A stretch of DNA of 50,821 nucleotides, from positions 1 through 50,821 of the IMG/VR virus record IMGVR_UViG_3300026551_000004; one strand, written 5' to 3'. A program made the translations under genes and the position numbers. This document shows positions 1 through 7,295 of this stretch, in pieces. The notes below the pieces were generated by a model. That model worked only from the letters and a program-made list of their open reading frames with translations. It ran no database searches and was not told the DNA's origin. Source of the stretch: a virus. Within the stretch, counting starts at the first letter, position 1. Each line of letters begins with the position of its first letter.

Positions 1-75
1 AACAATGCTCTCGCTAACAAATCTAATGATGGCTTAATTATTTGTCTTTCACCTTGATATGATCATAATGCTGAC

Positions 76-104
76 TTGACAATGCCACAATCAAGGATTA
101 CAAT
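76..104 (+). promoter_or_regulatory. sigma70-type promoter (early)
   Basis: TTGACA at 76-81, a 17-base spacer and TACAAT at 99-104. This is a consensus -35 box, ideal spacing and a 5/6 -10 box, so transcription should begin near 111, ahead of the first + strand genes. It implies that the host RNA polymerase reads the early region, which agrees with the absence of a phage RNA polymerase gene in the window. Confidence 0.75.
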
Positions 105-232
105 GGTATCAATAATAAGAAAAGGTATGCAAGAGTAAGCATCAATCAAGAATGCTCACTTGCCAGCTCTTTCTCATCGTTAATCAGACCCAAGCATTGC
201 CTTCACCTTGCCCGTTCACAAGAGATGTAGCA

Positions 233-484
233 ATGATAAAAGTCTATCAATCTACATTGCGCACAATATGGTTGTCTACTGTGCGCAAGCATGATCGTAA
301 TCTAACCGATTGTTATACGGCTAGATATGCGAGTGGCAGTCTTAATCCTCACTATTCCGTCCCTGCTAAGAATGTATTGGTTGTGTTTACTAAGTTTACA
401 CAACCAAAAAGTATGCACTTAGTCATCGGGCAACATGACGGTGCAGATGGGTACTCAATAGACTGGGAATATCCCGTAACCTAA
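233..484 (+). CDS. hypothetical early protein
   Basis: Not recognised. The reading frame is open from an ATG at 152, but that one lacks a clear ribosome binding site and its first 27 residues look unstructured; ATG 233 gives an 83-residue protein and follows a weak AGAG. No signal peptide, membrane segment or motif is visible. It is the first gene behind the promoter at 76-104 and is followed by another small gene at 511. The start is uncertain, and a 110-residue form from 152 is possible. Confidence 0.55.
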   Translation: MIKVYQSTLRTIWLSTVRKHDRNLTDCYTARYASGSLNPHYSVPAKNVLVVFTKFTQPKSMHLVIGQHDGADGYSIDWEYPVT

Positions 485-510
485 CAAACCAACGGAAAAG
501 GAACAAGGCA

Positions 511-735
511 ATGAGTTGTATCGTTATCACTAAGACTATCAAGGATGTGCGCCCTATCGATATCGTATATAATCGTCCTTCCGATCCTAGCATCGGAGGT
601 GTGATTAACACCTATCTAGAACAATGCGCGGAGAACCATGACACTGTTCTCTCAGTCTTAGTTGAAATGGAAGAAACGGAATGGTTGGCTCATGCCAAAT
701 ACATCCGTGAACTTAAACCTTCCGCGCGTGATTAA
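511..735 (+). CDS. hypothetical early protein
   Basis: Not recognised; 74 residues, acidic towards the C-terminus (VEMEETEWLAHAKYIREL). An AAGG eight to nine bases upstream supports ATG 511. It sits in the first + strand gene run between the 233 gene and the 426-residue gene at 830, so it is probably an early-expressed accessory protein. The 95-base gap that follows can form a short CAGGT/ACCTG stem and holds no gene. Confidence 0.65.
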   Translation: MSCIVITKTIKDVRPIDIVYNRPSDPSIGGVINTYLEQCAENHDTVLSVLVEMEETEWLAHAKYIRELKPSARD

Positions 736-829
736 CAGGTAATCAAGCCTACGAAGTTCTAATCTAACCTGCAATACACACGGGCAAGATGCGGGCAATG
801 TAAGGGTCTACAACATCAAGGTGAATACA

Positions 830-2110
830 ATGGCACGTATGCCCCGAACACAAACACAACAGCCTGCAACCAAGCCTGTTGAGCCGGATGTAAAGTCTCC
901 GTCTCAAGATGCGATCGCAGAGTGGAAGCGAAAACAGGCATTGAAGGATACAACATCCGATCCAGTGCAAGCCAATGTACAGGCCAACGTGTACGCGGAA
1001 GATGCCGAGATTAACGCAATGCTCACACGTGCTGGTGAATTTGGTGAGGCACTTGACAGCCATACTGAATATCGGCAAGGCGCCAGTGAGATAGCCAAGG
1101 CTAAGGAAGTCGATGACTACAAGGCAATAGCGTTTCTGAAATATCTAGAGACGTTCCTGTCATCGGCGCAATTGGCTTATCTACCATGGCCAGGCATGAC
1201 TAAATCGGATGCGGATGCAAAGAATATCCGCAACACTGCTTCTAACGAGAGCCCATTGCTGTTCGACAAGCCTGTCAACAGCGGTGGGCGTGCTAAGGTC
1301 GAAACGTTCTACGGTAAGTTGATCAAGAGCACGAAACTCGGACAAGAAGCGCAAGAAATACTCGACGAACTCGACAAGGAAGAGGCGAGAGCGAAGCTTG
1401 CACCTAGTGAGGCACGCGAGCGTGGTAACTTTGTTGCTGATAAAGCATCGGCAACGAGGCGTCTCAACAATCTGGTATCGGCAATGCGAACAGCGGCGCA
1501 TGTCCATCTCTTGATTAAGGACATTCAAAAGAGAATGCCGCATATCGTAATTGAGTGGATACGGGAACCGAGCGAGAAGGAAATACCGGAAGGTTCCGAC
1601 CTTACAATGCTCAACATCCCGGAAGCAGGGGAAGTTGTGCATTCCACTCAATGCCTCATGATCTACAGCACCAAGGGTTATGCTTCTCCGGCGCAAGCAT
1701 ATAAGAAAGCCAGACCCTTCTCACTCGGATCGTTCAAGAGATGGAAGCCGGATCGTGCAATTGCTAAGGCGGCAAGAAGAGTGGACGCACCTAGCGTCAC
1801 GGTAGACGATCTTATCGCTAGCGCAAAAGCACCGGCACAAGCACCTACCCCTGGATCAGTAGCCAAGGTTAGAGACGTTACCAATTGGACACAATTGGTT
1901 GAGAACCTAGACGCTATCGAAACTTATCTAACCGGACAGCCTGACAATCAACAAGCCCGGTCGGTTGAGTTCACTGGCAGTATCGGCGCAACGGATGACA
2001 CGCTCTATACCGCATATAGAATGTTCATCCGATTGCGTGCGGCATTCAATGGCAACCCGGCATTAGAACCGAAGGCAAAAGAAATCCATCTAGCACGCAC
2101 CAAGATATAA
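830..2110 (+). CDS. hypothetical protein, 426 aa
   Basis: Not recognised. ATG 830 is preceded by AAGGTG at 818-823 with good spacing; an upstream in-frame GTG at 821 overlaps that site and is unlikely. The N-terminal 50 residues are Gln/Pro/Thr-rich and probably disordered, followed by a largely helical, Lys/Glu/Ala-rich body (for example EILDELDKEEARAKL around residue 180) and an Ala/Pro-rich linker near residue 340. It is the last gene of the first transcription unit, directly followed by a strong terminator at 2116-2147. It is the largest early gene, so a host-takeover role is conceivable, but that is only inferred from position. Confidence 0.75.
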   Translation: MARMPRTQTQQPATKPVEPDVKSPSQDAIAEWKRKQALKDTTSDPVQANVQANVYAEDAEINAMLTRAGEFGEALDSHTEYRQGASEIAKAKEVDDYKAIAFLKYLETFLSSAQLAYLPWPGMTKSDADAKNIRNTASNESPLLFDKPVNSGGRAKVETFYGKLIKSTKLGQEAQEILDELDKEEARAKLAPSEARERGNFVADKASATRRLNNLVSAMRTAAHVHLLIKDIQKRMPHIVIEWIREPSEKEIPEGSDLTMLNIPEAGEVVHSTQCLMIYSTKGYASPAQAYKKARPFSLGSFKRWKPDRAIAKAARRVDAPSVTVDDLIASAKAPAQAPTPGSVAKVRDVTNWTQLVENLDAIETYLTGQPDNQQARSVEFTGSIGATDDTLYTAYRMFIRLRAAFNGNPALEPKAKEIHLARTKI

Positions 2111-2115
2111 CTAAC

Positions 2116-2147
2116 AACCCCATGTCAGTAATGGCATGGGGTTTTTT
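2116..2147 (+). terminator. rho-independent terminator
   Basis: AACCCCATG at 2116-2124 pairs with CATGGGGTT at 2135-2143, a 9-bp stem, followed by an uninterrupted T run to 2147. It ends the first + strand transcription unit seven bases after the stop codon of the 426-residue gene. Confidence 0.9.
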
Positions 2148-2174
2148 ATTGTCCTGCGTTATGTTTACACATAT

Positions 2175-2198
2175 ACAACGCACAGCATAGAGCGTTGT
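2175..2198 (+). other. intergenic hairpin
   Basis: ACAACGC (2175-2181) and GCGTTGT (2192-2198) form a perfect 7-bp stem, flanked by TACACA/TGTGTA-like arms. It lies in the 293-base gap 2111-2403 between the terminator and the next promoter. There is no T tract, so it is not an obvious terminator. Apart from this hairpin, the terminator and the promoter, I see nothing in that gap. Confidence 0.4.
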
Positions 2199-2350
2199 GT
2201 ACACATGAATATAGCGAATAGGTAACAGACCTGTCACAAACGCCAATGAGGCTGGCAATTTACAAACACAAATAGTTCTAAGAAATTAATATAATTGATA
2301 AATAGTTTTTATAAGGATGTGTGTGATATATGTCAACGAGCCTTACCAAT

Positions 2351-2379
2351 TTGACTAAGTGACTAAACTAGTTTACTAT
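2351..2379 (+). promoter_or_regulatory. sigma70-type promoter
   Basis: TTGACT at 2351-2356, 17-base spacer, TACTAT at 2374-2379. It directly follows the terminator-containing gap and would start transcription near 2386, leaving a short leader with GGAG before ATG 2404. It therefore restarts transcription for the second + strand block. Confidence 0.65.
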
Positions 2380-2403
2380 ATGAGTATAATCGGAGATAAG
2401 GAA

Positions 2404-2550
2404 ATGGAACCGAAAGCAGTCATAGTTTATCGCAATGGAACATTCGGACATTACATCGAATGTTTAACATGGGACGCTTATAAATGGTGGGTCGGTCCTT
2501 ATGCTTGGGATGGCTGCTATAACAATGAATGTTGCTTATTCATTTGGTGA
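2404..2550 (+). CDS. small hypothetical protein
   Basis: Not recognised; 48 residues, rich in Trp, Tyr and Cys (WWVGPYAWDGCYNNECC). The frame is open from a GTG at 2359, but that codon lies inside the promoter spacer; ATG 2404 has GGAG eight bases upstream and is downstream of the predicted transcription start. The stop overlaps the ribosome binding site of the KTSC gene that follows, so the two are probably translationally coupled. Confidence 0.55.
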   Translation: MEPKAVIVYRNGTFGHYIECLTWDAYKWWVGPYAWDGCYNNECCLFIW

Positions 2551-2554
2551 TCTA

Positions 2555-2749
2555 ATGCGAGTCATAACATCAGTTAACTCACAGGTTATCGAACAGATAG
2601 CGTTCGATACGTACACCCGTGCGTTATTCGTTACTATTAATGGTTCAGACTACACCTATTTGAATATATCATTTGAACAATGGCGTTCGTTCATTACTGC
2701 TGACTCCAAGGGATCGTTCTTTAACATGTATGTACGTGGGAGGTGGTGA
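2555..2749 (+). CDS. KTSC domain protein
   Basis: 64 residues that match the KTSC family throughout: an N-terminal VxSxxI strand, the YTYLNISFEQW segment and the closing ADSKGSFFN motif followed by VRGRW. KTSC is a small domain seen in phages and bacteria, sometimes fused to lysyl-tRNA synthetase, and its function is not established. ATG 2555 is chosen because the family begins there and GGTGA lies just upstream; the frame is open further upstream from 2501. The stop TGA overlaps the next ATG (TGATG at 2747-2751). Confidence 0.85.
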   Translation: MRVITSVNSQVIEQIAFDTYTRALFVTINGSDYTYLNISFEQWRSFITADSKGSFFNMYVRGRW

Positions 2750-3189
2750 TGTCTAAACGTCCACGTAAGTCAGGTATGCGGCGTGCATACTTAAAGAAAA
2801 CTTCGCACCATTACGACAGCAGTCCAGATAGTGCTTTGAAAGCAGCTATTGGGTTGGGTAGAAACATCAATCCAATTACAGCTACTCCTAACAGAGCTAG
2901 ATTATGGTTGAATAAGAATAAACACACACCAACCATGACTCAACCAATGATTGAGCGTGTGGAGTCATGGCGTATTGCTGTTAAAGAACAAAAGAATGAG
3001 TATTCACATTACATTACTAACACTCCTCTGAAACAAATTAAATTGTTTTATACTGGTTTCTCTGTTCGTGAAACCTATTGGTTTGTTTGGTTTGATCCTA
3101 TACTTAACGAACACCGTACATCAATAACCTACGGTAGCAGAGTGATTGCCATGGGTCACTTTACTAAAGGATCAATCACATGGAAATAG
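2749..3189 (+). CDS. hypothetical basic protein
   Basis: Not recognised; 146 residues, strongly basic N-terminus (KRPRKSGMRRAYLKKTSHH) and an aromatic C-terminal part (SVRETYWFVWFDPILNEH). GGGAGG precedes ATG 2749, which overlaps the KTSC stop. The stop is TAG at 3187. Reading through this TAG and another at 3211 would fuse it to a hydrophobic segment ending at 3351, but a Cys-rich gene in another frame explains that interval better. Confidence 0.7.
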   Translation: MSKRPRKSGMRRAYLKKTSHHYDSSPDSALKAAIGLGRNINPITATPNRARLWLNKNKHTPTMTQPMIERVESWRIAVKEQKNEYSHYITNTPLKQIKLFYTGFSVRETYWFVWFDPILNEHRTSITYGSRVIAMGHFTKGSITWK

Positions 3190-3197
3190 GTGAATGA

Positions 3198-3377
3198 ATG
3201 TGCAAAGCGAGGTTAGATCATGACACTGTCTGGACTTGTCCTAGTAAGCTTGACTGTGTGTTGTATGGCCATTGCTTACAGCAAATACGTAAAGGTTATC
3301 ACGCATGTGCGCCATATCCTGGTCCAGCAAACTATCCAGTACCGGAGGTAATATATGAGAAAGATACGGGGGTGTAA
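3198..3377 (+). CDS. small Cys-rich protein
   Basis: 59 residues with six cysteines (MCKARLDHDTVWTC..KLDC..YGHC..YHAC) and a Pro/Tyr-rich tail. AGGTGA at 3188-3193 gives proper spacing to ATG 3198. It overlaps the next gene by 23 bases. A competing reading is 3220-3351, ATG after GAGG, giving a 43-residue protein with one membrane segment (LVLVSLTVCCMAIAYS). I favour the Cys-rich frame from its composition, but cannot exclude the other or that both are made. Confidence 0.5.
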   Translation: MCKARLDHDTVWTCPSKLDCVLYGHCLQQIRKGYHACAPYPGPANYPVPEVIYEKDTGV

Positions 3378-3693
3378 CTTATGCACACTGGGTGATGATT
3401 GTATGTGTCATCGAGTGGTTAGATGGAACAACATACGCAACATCAATACTCCTCCTGATTTTAAAGAGGGGTATAGACGCAAATACTTAATCAATATCTA
3501 TGGTATTGATCCTGATGATCATACCAACTTAGATAGATGGTGTGAGATCCATGATAACTATACCCTACCTTACTTAATTCTGGATGATGGTTCGAGACTC
3601 CCTAATCCAGCATGTCGTTACAATGGAGATGACGGATATAACAGGTTTATCCGTGATCTTGAAGCACTTAAACCCAAACCTGTACCATGGTGA
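3355..3693 (+). CDS. hypothetical Cys-containing protein
   Basis: Not recognised; 112 residues. The N-terminus has CNLCTLGDDCMC, a cysteine spacing that could bind a metal, followed by Asp/Tyr-rich sequence (YGIDPDDHTNLDRW). GGAGG at 3344-3348 with seven bases to ATG 3355 makes the start secure. It neighbours another small Cys-rich protein, which may be a divergent relative. Confidence 0.7.
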   Translation: MRKIRGCNLCTLGDDCMCHRVVRWNNIRNINTPPDFKEGYRRKYLINIYGIDPDDHTNLDRWCEIHDNYTLPYLILDDGSRLPNPACRYNGDDGYNRFIRDLEALKPKPVPW

Positions 3694-3696
3694 TCT

Positions 3697-3780
3697 ATGT
3701 GCGAACCAACTCCAATTCCACAGAAGGAAGAAGACGAGGATGAAGAACTTGATCTTGTTGCTATCCGTTCTAGTAACTAA
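3697..3780 (+). CDS. possible acidic peptide
   Basis: 27 residues, mostly Glu/Asp in the middle (KEEDEDEEL), ATG 3697 after GGTGAT. It overlaps the start of the secreted-protein gene at 3740 in another frame. Support is weak: only the ribosome binding site and composition. It may be just the leader that covers the binding site of the next gene. Confidence 0.25.
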   Translation: MCEPTPIPQKEEDEDEELDLVAIRSSN

Positions 3781-3994
3781 CACGACTGTTCAAGCACAAC
3801 AGCGTGGTATGTACTGGAATGACTGGACTCAGCGTTGGGAATGGCGTGGTCCCGGTCCTGTCACACGTCCATATCCTCCCGGTCCTGCGTACAATCCACC
3901 CCGTGATCTATATCAAGAATATCGTGAGTGGGGTGGAAAGAGACGCGATATATGCTATCGACCCAATGGTCAGGCATATTATTGTTACTACTGA
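3740..3994 (+). CDS. secreted or periplasmic small protein
   Basis: 84 residues. The first 20 form a classical signal peptide: basic start (MKN), hydrophobic core LILLLSVLV and a cleavage-like VQA. The mature part is Pro/Tyr/Trp/Arg-rich (RPYPPGPAYNPP) and ends YYCYY. AAGGAAG lies upstream of ATG 3740; the frame is open from 3584 but the signal peptide fixes the start. Function unknown; a phage protein exported from the host cell could act in the envelope, for example in superinfection exclusion, which is only an inference. Confidence 0.65.
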   Translation: MKNLILLLSVLVTNTTVQAQQRGMYWNDWTQRWEWRGPGPVTRPYPPGPAYNPPRDLYQEYREWGGKRRDICYRPNGQAYYCYY

Positions 3995-4121
3995 TGGAGA
4001 ATGGAGGTGCAATACGGAACTTGGTTATGGATGTACGATAAACCCCGTACATCTTTCACTAAACTCGAATGGCAGGCTACTCATAAATGGCCTTTACGAA
4101 TTCGTAAATGGCAAAGAATAG
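3966..4121 (+). CDS. possible small ORF overlapping two genes
   Basis: 51 residues in a third frame between the secreted protein and the 4133 gene; composition is protein-like (Asn/Gly/Leu-rich, WRCNTELGYGCTINP). No ribosome binding site is visible at ATG 3966. The competing frame 4001-4132 is open as an N-terminal extension of the next gene. I cannot decide between them; neither has a good start. Confidence 0.3.
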   Translation: MVRHIIVTTDGEWRCNTELGYGCTINPVHLSLNSNGRLLINGLYEFVNGKE

Positions 4122-4132
4122 GAGCAGACAAC

Positions 4133-4378
4133 ATGGTAAAGTTTAGCAGAGATGTGCGAGACAGACTTGTTGACGCTATGGATGCTGTTGCAGATGGGAA
4201 AATGGACAGCACTGATGTTAGTTCATTGTGCAAACTTGCTGATTCAATTTCTAAGCAAGATGCGGTTCATTTGAATATGGCAAAATTCATATATGAACAT
4301 GAACTGCATGCTCTGCCCGCAATGACCAAACTCCTTGGTAAAGAAACGCCCAACGGCAAAGCTTCGCAACCTTCATAG
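4133..4378 (+). CDS. hypothetical helical protein
   Basis: Not recognised; 81 residues, predicted mainly helical with alternating charged and hydrophobic residues (RDVRDRLVDAMDAVADGKM). AGGAG at 4122-4126 is the better binding site and supports ATG 4133; the frame is open back to an ATG at 4001 (125 residues) that has poor spacing. The stop is TAG and a 10-bp hairpin follows at 4401-4434. Confidence 0.6.
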   Translation: MVKFSRDVRDRLVDAMDAVADGKMDSTDVSSLCKLADSISKQDAVHLNMAKFIYEHELHALPAMTKLLGKETPNGKASQPS

Positions 4379-4400
4379 CGACCTCCCACATCAAAGAAAG

Positions 4401-4434
4401 ATCAGTCAGGTAGGGTAATGACACCCTGACTGAT
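4401..4434 (+). other. 10-bp intergenic stem-loop
   Basis: ATCAGTCAGG (4401-4410) pairs perfectly with CCTGACTGAT (4425-4434) around a 14-base loop. No T tract follows, so it may be an RNA-processing or stability element, or a weak terminator. It occupies the 115-base gap between the 4133 and 4494 genes. Confidence 0.5.
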
Positions 4435-4493
4435 TAAACTCACCACGGACCTTCCTACGCAGTCCTAGGGGCATTCTAATAGGAGTGGAGCAC

Positions 4494-4760
4494 ATGCCAA
4501 TCATCAGTAAGATAACTATGCCTAAGCCAGTTCGTGAACTGAAGACAGAAACTGTGGAGGCTAATTACATTCCTGTTGATCATCCTATTGATTTAGATAA
4601 AACCATAGAAGAAGAATTAAAACGTGAATTGGCAATGGCGTCAATGATTACTCACCTATGGAAAACTAAACCCCGTATATTCAAAATGATATGCATGCAC
4701 TGTGACACTGATTATTTAGATATTTATGAATGGGCAAGGGAGAGACTAAGATGCAAATGA
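4494..4760 (+). CDS. hypothetical protein
   Basis: Not recognised; 88 residues. AGGAG at 4481-4485 is eight bases before ATG 4494; a GTG at 4485 overlaps the binding site and is rejected. The sequence is acidic with a helical middle (EEELKRELAMASM) and a C-terminal CMHC pair near residue 68. It overlaps the following small membrane-protein gene by ten bases. Confidence 0.65.
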   Translation: MPIISKITMPKPVRELKTETVEANYIPVDHPIDLDKTIEEELKRELAMASMITHLWKTKPRIFKMICMHCDTDYLDIYEWARERLRCK

Positions 4761-4855
4761 TCAGCAGTATCCAACCGCATCAATGGTTGGAAATGATACT
4801 AGCCATTATTGGTTTGTTCATTTACTTTATCCTCAAAGATAATAGGAGGATATGA
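4751..4855 (+). CDS. small membrane protein
   Basis: 34 residues with one clear transmembrane helix (MILAIIGLFIYFIL) and a charged tail (KDNRRI). GGGAGAG lies upstream of ATG 4751, inside the end of the previous gene, and the stop overlaps the binding site region of the next gene. Such one-helix phage peptides commonly act on the host membrane; the exact role is unknown. Confidence 0.5.
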   Translation: MQMISSIQPHQWLEMILAIIGLFIYFILKDNRRI

Positions 4856-4859
4856 TAGG

Positions 4860-5045
4860 ATGGCATGGCGTATATGTAAAGTACCAGGATGCCATAAAAT
4901 GAAACGTATTCAACCGTTCAATGCTAATACAAAACATCCTTGGTTGTGTTTCACACACAGACAAGAGCTGCAACAGAAAAGAATAGAACATTTAACCAGA
5001 ATGACTAATGTTAAACTATTGACTAAACTCTTTACCTCGAAATAA
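4860..5045 (+). CDS. small zinc-finger-like protein
   Basis: 61 residues. CKVPGC near the N-terminus and CFTH around residue 36 give a Cys-Cys...Cys-His set that could bind zinc; the rest is basic and helical (RQELQQKRIEHLTR). AGGAGG at 4844-4849 lies upstream of ATG 4860. The stop codon region is already part of the terminator at 5044-5070, so it ends this operon. Confidence 0.6.
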   Translation: MAWRICKVPGCHKMKRIQPFNANTKHPWLCFTHRQELQQKRIEHLTRMTNVKLLTKLFTSK

Positions 5046-5070
5046 ACTCCGTAGCCGACTGCGGAGTTTT
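5044..5070 (+). terminator. terminator 1 of a tandem pair
   Basis: AAACTCCG (5044-5051) pairs with CGGAGTTT (5062-5069), followed by TT. It overlaps the stop codon of the preceding gene. Confidence 0.75.
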
Positions 5071-5118
5071 CCAACCGCTTGAGCTGATTTCCTCAGACCT
5101 CAGCTCGCGGTTGGTTTT
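5071..5118 (+). terminator. terminator 2 of a tandem pair
   Basis: CCAACCGC (5071-5078) pairs with GCGGTTGG (5107-5114), with an inner stem GAGCTGA (5081-5087)/TCAGCTC (5100-5106), and TTTTCT follows. A 15-bp two-part stem with a T tract is a strong terminator, directly abutting the first one. Confidence 0.8.
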
Positions 5119-5123
5119 CTACC

Positions 5124-5308
5124 CTAGCTGGCGAAAGCCAGCGTCGACGTTGCCAAAGGCAACTCGAAAGCTCAGAGAGAACGCTTCCCCACGGTAACCA
5201 CCGGCGAACTCTCTGGGCCTCGCCCCTCAGTATTTTTGTTCGCCCTTAGGTACTGAGGGGCACTTATTCTCAGGATACCCACATGAAACCTGGGTATCAC
5301 CAGAATAA
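5124..5308 (+). ncRNA. candidate structured RNA of successive stem-loops
   Basis: Five stem-loops follow each other without a gene. They are GCTGGC/GCCAGC closed by GAAA (5127-5142); GTTGCC/GGCAAC with AAA loop (5149-5163); CAGAGAG/CTCTCTG (about 5173-5215); an 11-bp GCCCCTCAGTA/TACTGAGGGGC (5222-5261); and TTATTCT/AGAATAA enclosing GATACCCA/TGGGTATC (5264-5308). They fill the space between the tandem terminators and the 5325 gene. This could be a non-coding RNA or a structured 5' leader of the 5325-7195 unit. Confidence 0.55.
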
Positions 5309-5324
5309 GCGAATGGAGTGAAAC

Positions 5325-5822
5325 ATGATGTACGAGACTATCGTTCGTCTCTTTGATACGTCTCAATTTAATACATGGGTGTTCAATAACCCTGTGTTAT
5401 TTTTGTGCATCCTTACACTTGGTTTAAGCACAGGATACTTTCTCTTCCCCCGTCTTATGTTGATTTACCTGTACCTCAGACATAAGCGTCGTCTGTGGTC
5501 ATGGCAAATACTTCGGGGGAAGCAGATGAGCAAAAGGGCGAGAGATCAAAAGCTAGGAGAACGTCTATACGACTTTTGCCTAGACGAGATCAATTCAGGA
5601 AGAATGACCCACAAGGAAAAACGACGTTATCTAAGAAACATAGAAATGGCGTTTGAGCTGGAACCTGGGACGCTGATACCCAAGCCATCCATTCATGAGC
5701 GCAAACGTCGAACTCTAGGTAGACTTTCTACTGAAGGAGCTAGTAAGTTTACTGAGAAAGTATCAGCAGCCGCACAGCCGCTTAAACAACGGTTGTCTTC
5801 TCTTATCGCAGGAAAGGTGTAA
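5325..5822 (+). CDS. membrane-anchored hypothetical protein
   Basis: 165 residues. One or two hydrophobic segments near residues 22-52 (VLFLCILTLGLSTGYFLFP, then LMLIYLYL) are followed by a strongly basic cytoplasmic-type domain (KRRLWSW, HKEKRRYLRN, HERKRRTLGRL). GGAG six bases before ATG 5325 fixes the start. It is the first gene after the structured leader and is separated by five bases from the 455-residue gene, so the two are co-transcribed. Function unknown. Confidence 0.7.
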   Translation: MMYETIVRLFDTSQFNTWVFNNPVLFLCILTLGLSTGYFLFPRLMLIYLYLRHKRRLWSWQILRGKQMSKRARDQKLGERLYDFCLDEINSGRMTHKEKRRYLRNIEMAFELEPGTLIPKPSIHERKRRTLGRLSTEGASKFTEKVSAAAQPLKQRLSSLIAGKV

Positions 5823-5827
5823 ACATC

Positions 5828-7195
5828 ATGTCGACTGTTAGCCGGACTTGTTTGGTCTATGCCAACAAAGGCAATCTACCTCCGGATGATTACTTGGCAC
5901 GTGTAGCTGCCAAGTACAACTCTTGGTACGGTTTTGCATTCGTCCAAGATGGCGAGATCATTTACGACATGGCCGCTGAAAGTGCCACTGCCGACGGTAT
6001 CAAACTGTTTCTCCAAAACAAGGAGATTGAAGGCGTCGACAAGATTATGGTTTTCGGCAAAGAAGCGAACAGCGTCACTCTTGACCCGAAAGATGCTGAT
6101 CACCCAAACATTCAGCCACTCATCTTGATTGAAGAAGGCGAAGGCAGCAACGCCGTACCTAAGTGTCTCGTCTTCATTGACGGAGAATTCCCTGGACTGG
6201 AAAGCAACACAGCGGACGAAGGTCGGCCGTATTTATTCTGTGGTCAGTATCTCAATCCCAAGATCCAAGAGAAATGGGAAGACTCTGGAGCAGATGTTGC
6301 GAAGTTTCTGGAGAAGATCAAACGGCCAGTCTTTCAGACTGACATCGAGAACTATGATAAGGAAATCGCTGTTGCCGTACTGTGCCCCGGCGATGGTGGT
6401 TTCGTTTACTTCGCAGCTAGAGACTCCCACGATTATCCCTGGGGTTTCACTAACGATACCTGCGGATGGGAAGACAAAGTCCCTACGTCTGGGAGTCCGT
6501 CTTCAACGGTAACCCCTGGTAAACGGGGTAGACTGACATCATTGATGACAAGTGTGGCACCGGCTGCAAGCGATGCAGTTGTCGACAATACTTCATCTGT
6601 TATTCTGTATGAAGGGCAGCTACCTGCTAACATCATTAAGAATAACGACATCCGTGCTGCATACAAGAAATACCACGGACGTGATGAACCTCCGGGGTGG
6701 AAGAACGGAAAACCATGGGTGTCTATTCTCCCGAACATGGTGGACAATGCAAGACAACAAGGATGGAACATCCGTACATCAAAACACCTCGCTGCTCAGG
6801 CTCCCATATCACCTAGCGGTACAGAGGCTCCGCCGCAAATCCTCACCGATGTGATGAAAGACAAACTGCTGAAGTTTGTTAGCGCTATTGATGCTAACAC
6901 TCAGCAAGTCGTATCTCCGGAAGAAATGGAGAAGAATGAGACAGCGTCTCCGACATTCTGGGATGATACTGGAATGACTTTGGAAACAGGCGTCAAAGTC
7001 TTTGGTGGAAAGGAAGAGCATCGTACTACATTGATTAAAGAAAATCCTACGGCTACTTCCAAACTTATTCGTGACTTATGCTACGCTCTCTTTCGCCAAG
7101 ATGCTGCAATCGAAGCGCTCACCGAGCCTACGCCTAAAGCACCAGCTGAGCCTGCGGTTGCTGTTACCCCAGCGAAGAAGTTCTCTATGAGATAA
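5828..7195 (+). CDS. hypothetical 455-aa protein, possible amidotransferase-like fold
   Basis: Not firmly recognised. The first 220 residues have alternating strand/helix character (NSWYGFAFVQDGEIIYDM, GFVYFAARDSHDYPWGF) with a Cys at residue 8 and an NSVTLDPKDADHP segment around residue 77. This pattern faintly resembles class II (Ntn) glutamine amidotransferases, but without the diagnostic N-terminal Cys-Gly. Residues about 225-265 and 315-345 are Ser/Thr/Pro/Ala-rich linkers, and a charged region follows. Codon composition is less AT-rich than its neighbours. It is flanked by structured RNA on both sides (5124-5308, 7199-7274), suggesting its own transcription unit and high expression. Confidence 0.75.
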   Translation: MSTVSRTCLVYANKGNLPPDDYLARVAAKYNSWYGFAFVQDGEIIYDMAAESATADGIKLFLQNKEIEGVDKIMVFGKEANSVTLDPKDADHPNIQPLILIEEGEGSNAVPKCLVFIDGEFPGLESNTADEGRPYLFCGQYLNPKIQEKWEDSGADVAKFLEKIKRPVFQTDIENYDKEIAVAVLCPGDGGFVYFAARDSHDYPWGFTNDTCGWEDKVPTSGSPSSTVTPGKRGRLTSLMTSVAPAASDAVVDNTSSVILYEGQLPANIIKNNDIRAAYKKYHGRDEPPGWKNGKPWVSILPNMVDNARQQGWNIRTSKHLAAQAPISPSGTEAPPQILTDVMKDKLLKFVSAIDANTQQVVSPEEMEKNETASPTFWDDTGMTLETGVKVFGGKEEHRTTLIKENPTATSKLIRDLCYALFRQDAAIEALTEPTPKAPAEPAVAVTPAKKFSMR

Positions 7196-7198
7196 CAA

Positions 7199-7239
7199 TA
7201 ATGCGCAGTCCACCCTAGGACCCCCAGGACTGCGTATTA
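7199..7239 (+). terminator. strong stem-loop after the 455-aa gene
   Basis: TAATGCGCAGTCC (7199-7211) pairs with GGACTGCGTATTA (7227-7239), a 13-bp stem with one G-U pair, starting four bases after the stop codon. There is no T tract, so it may stabilise the 3' end or act with the next hairpin. Confidence 0.55.
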
Positions 7240-7274
7240 GCCCCCGGCCATGCGCCACACACTTGGTCGGGGGC
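7240..7274 (+). other. GC-rich stem-loop followed by ACTTATT
   Basis: GCCCCCGGCC (7240-7249) pairs with GGTCGGGGGC (7265-7274), a 10-bp stem with one G-U pair directly abutting the previous hairpin. It is followed by ACTTATT. The junction GGGGCACTTATT (7270-7281) is identical to 5257-5268 after the 11-bp hairpin there, so the same hairpin-plus-tail element precedes both the 5325 and 7296 genes. Confidence 0.6.
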
Positions 7275-7295
7275 ACTTATTGAAAGGATATTATT

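Noticed and set aside
3804-4121. 105-codon frame from 3804
   Set aside because: Its first half is a shadow of the signal-peptide protein gene; only the last 51 codons were kept as a low-confidence ORF.
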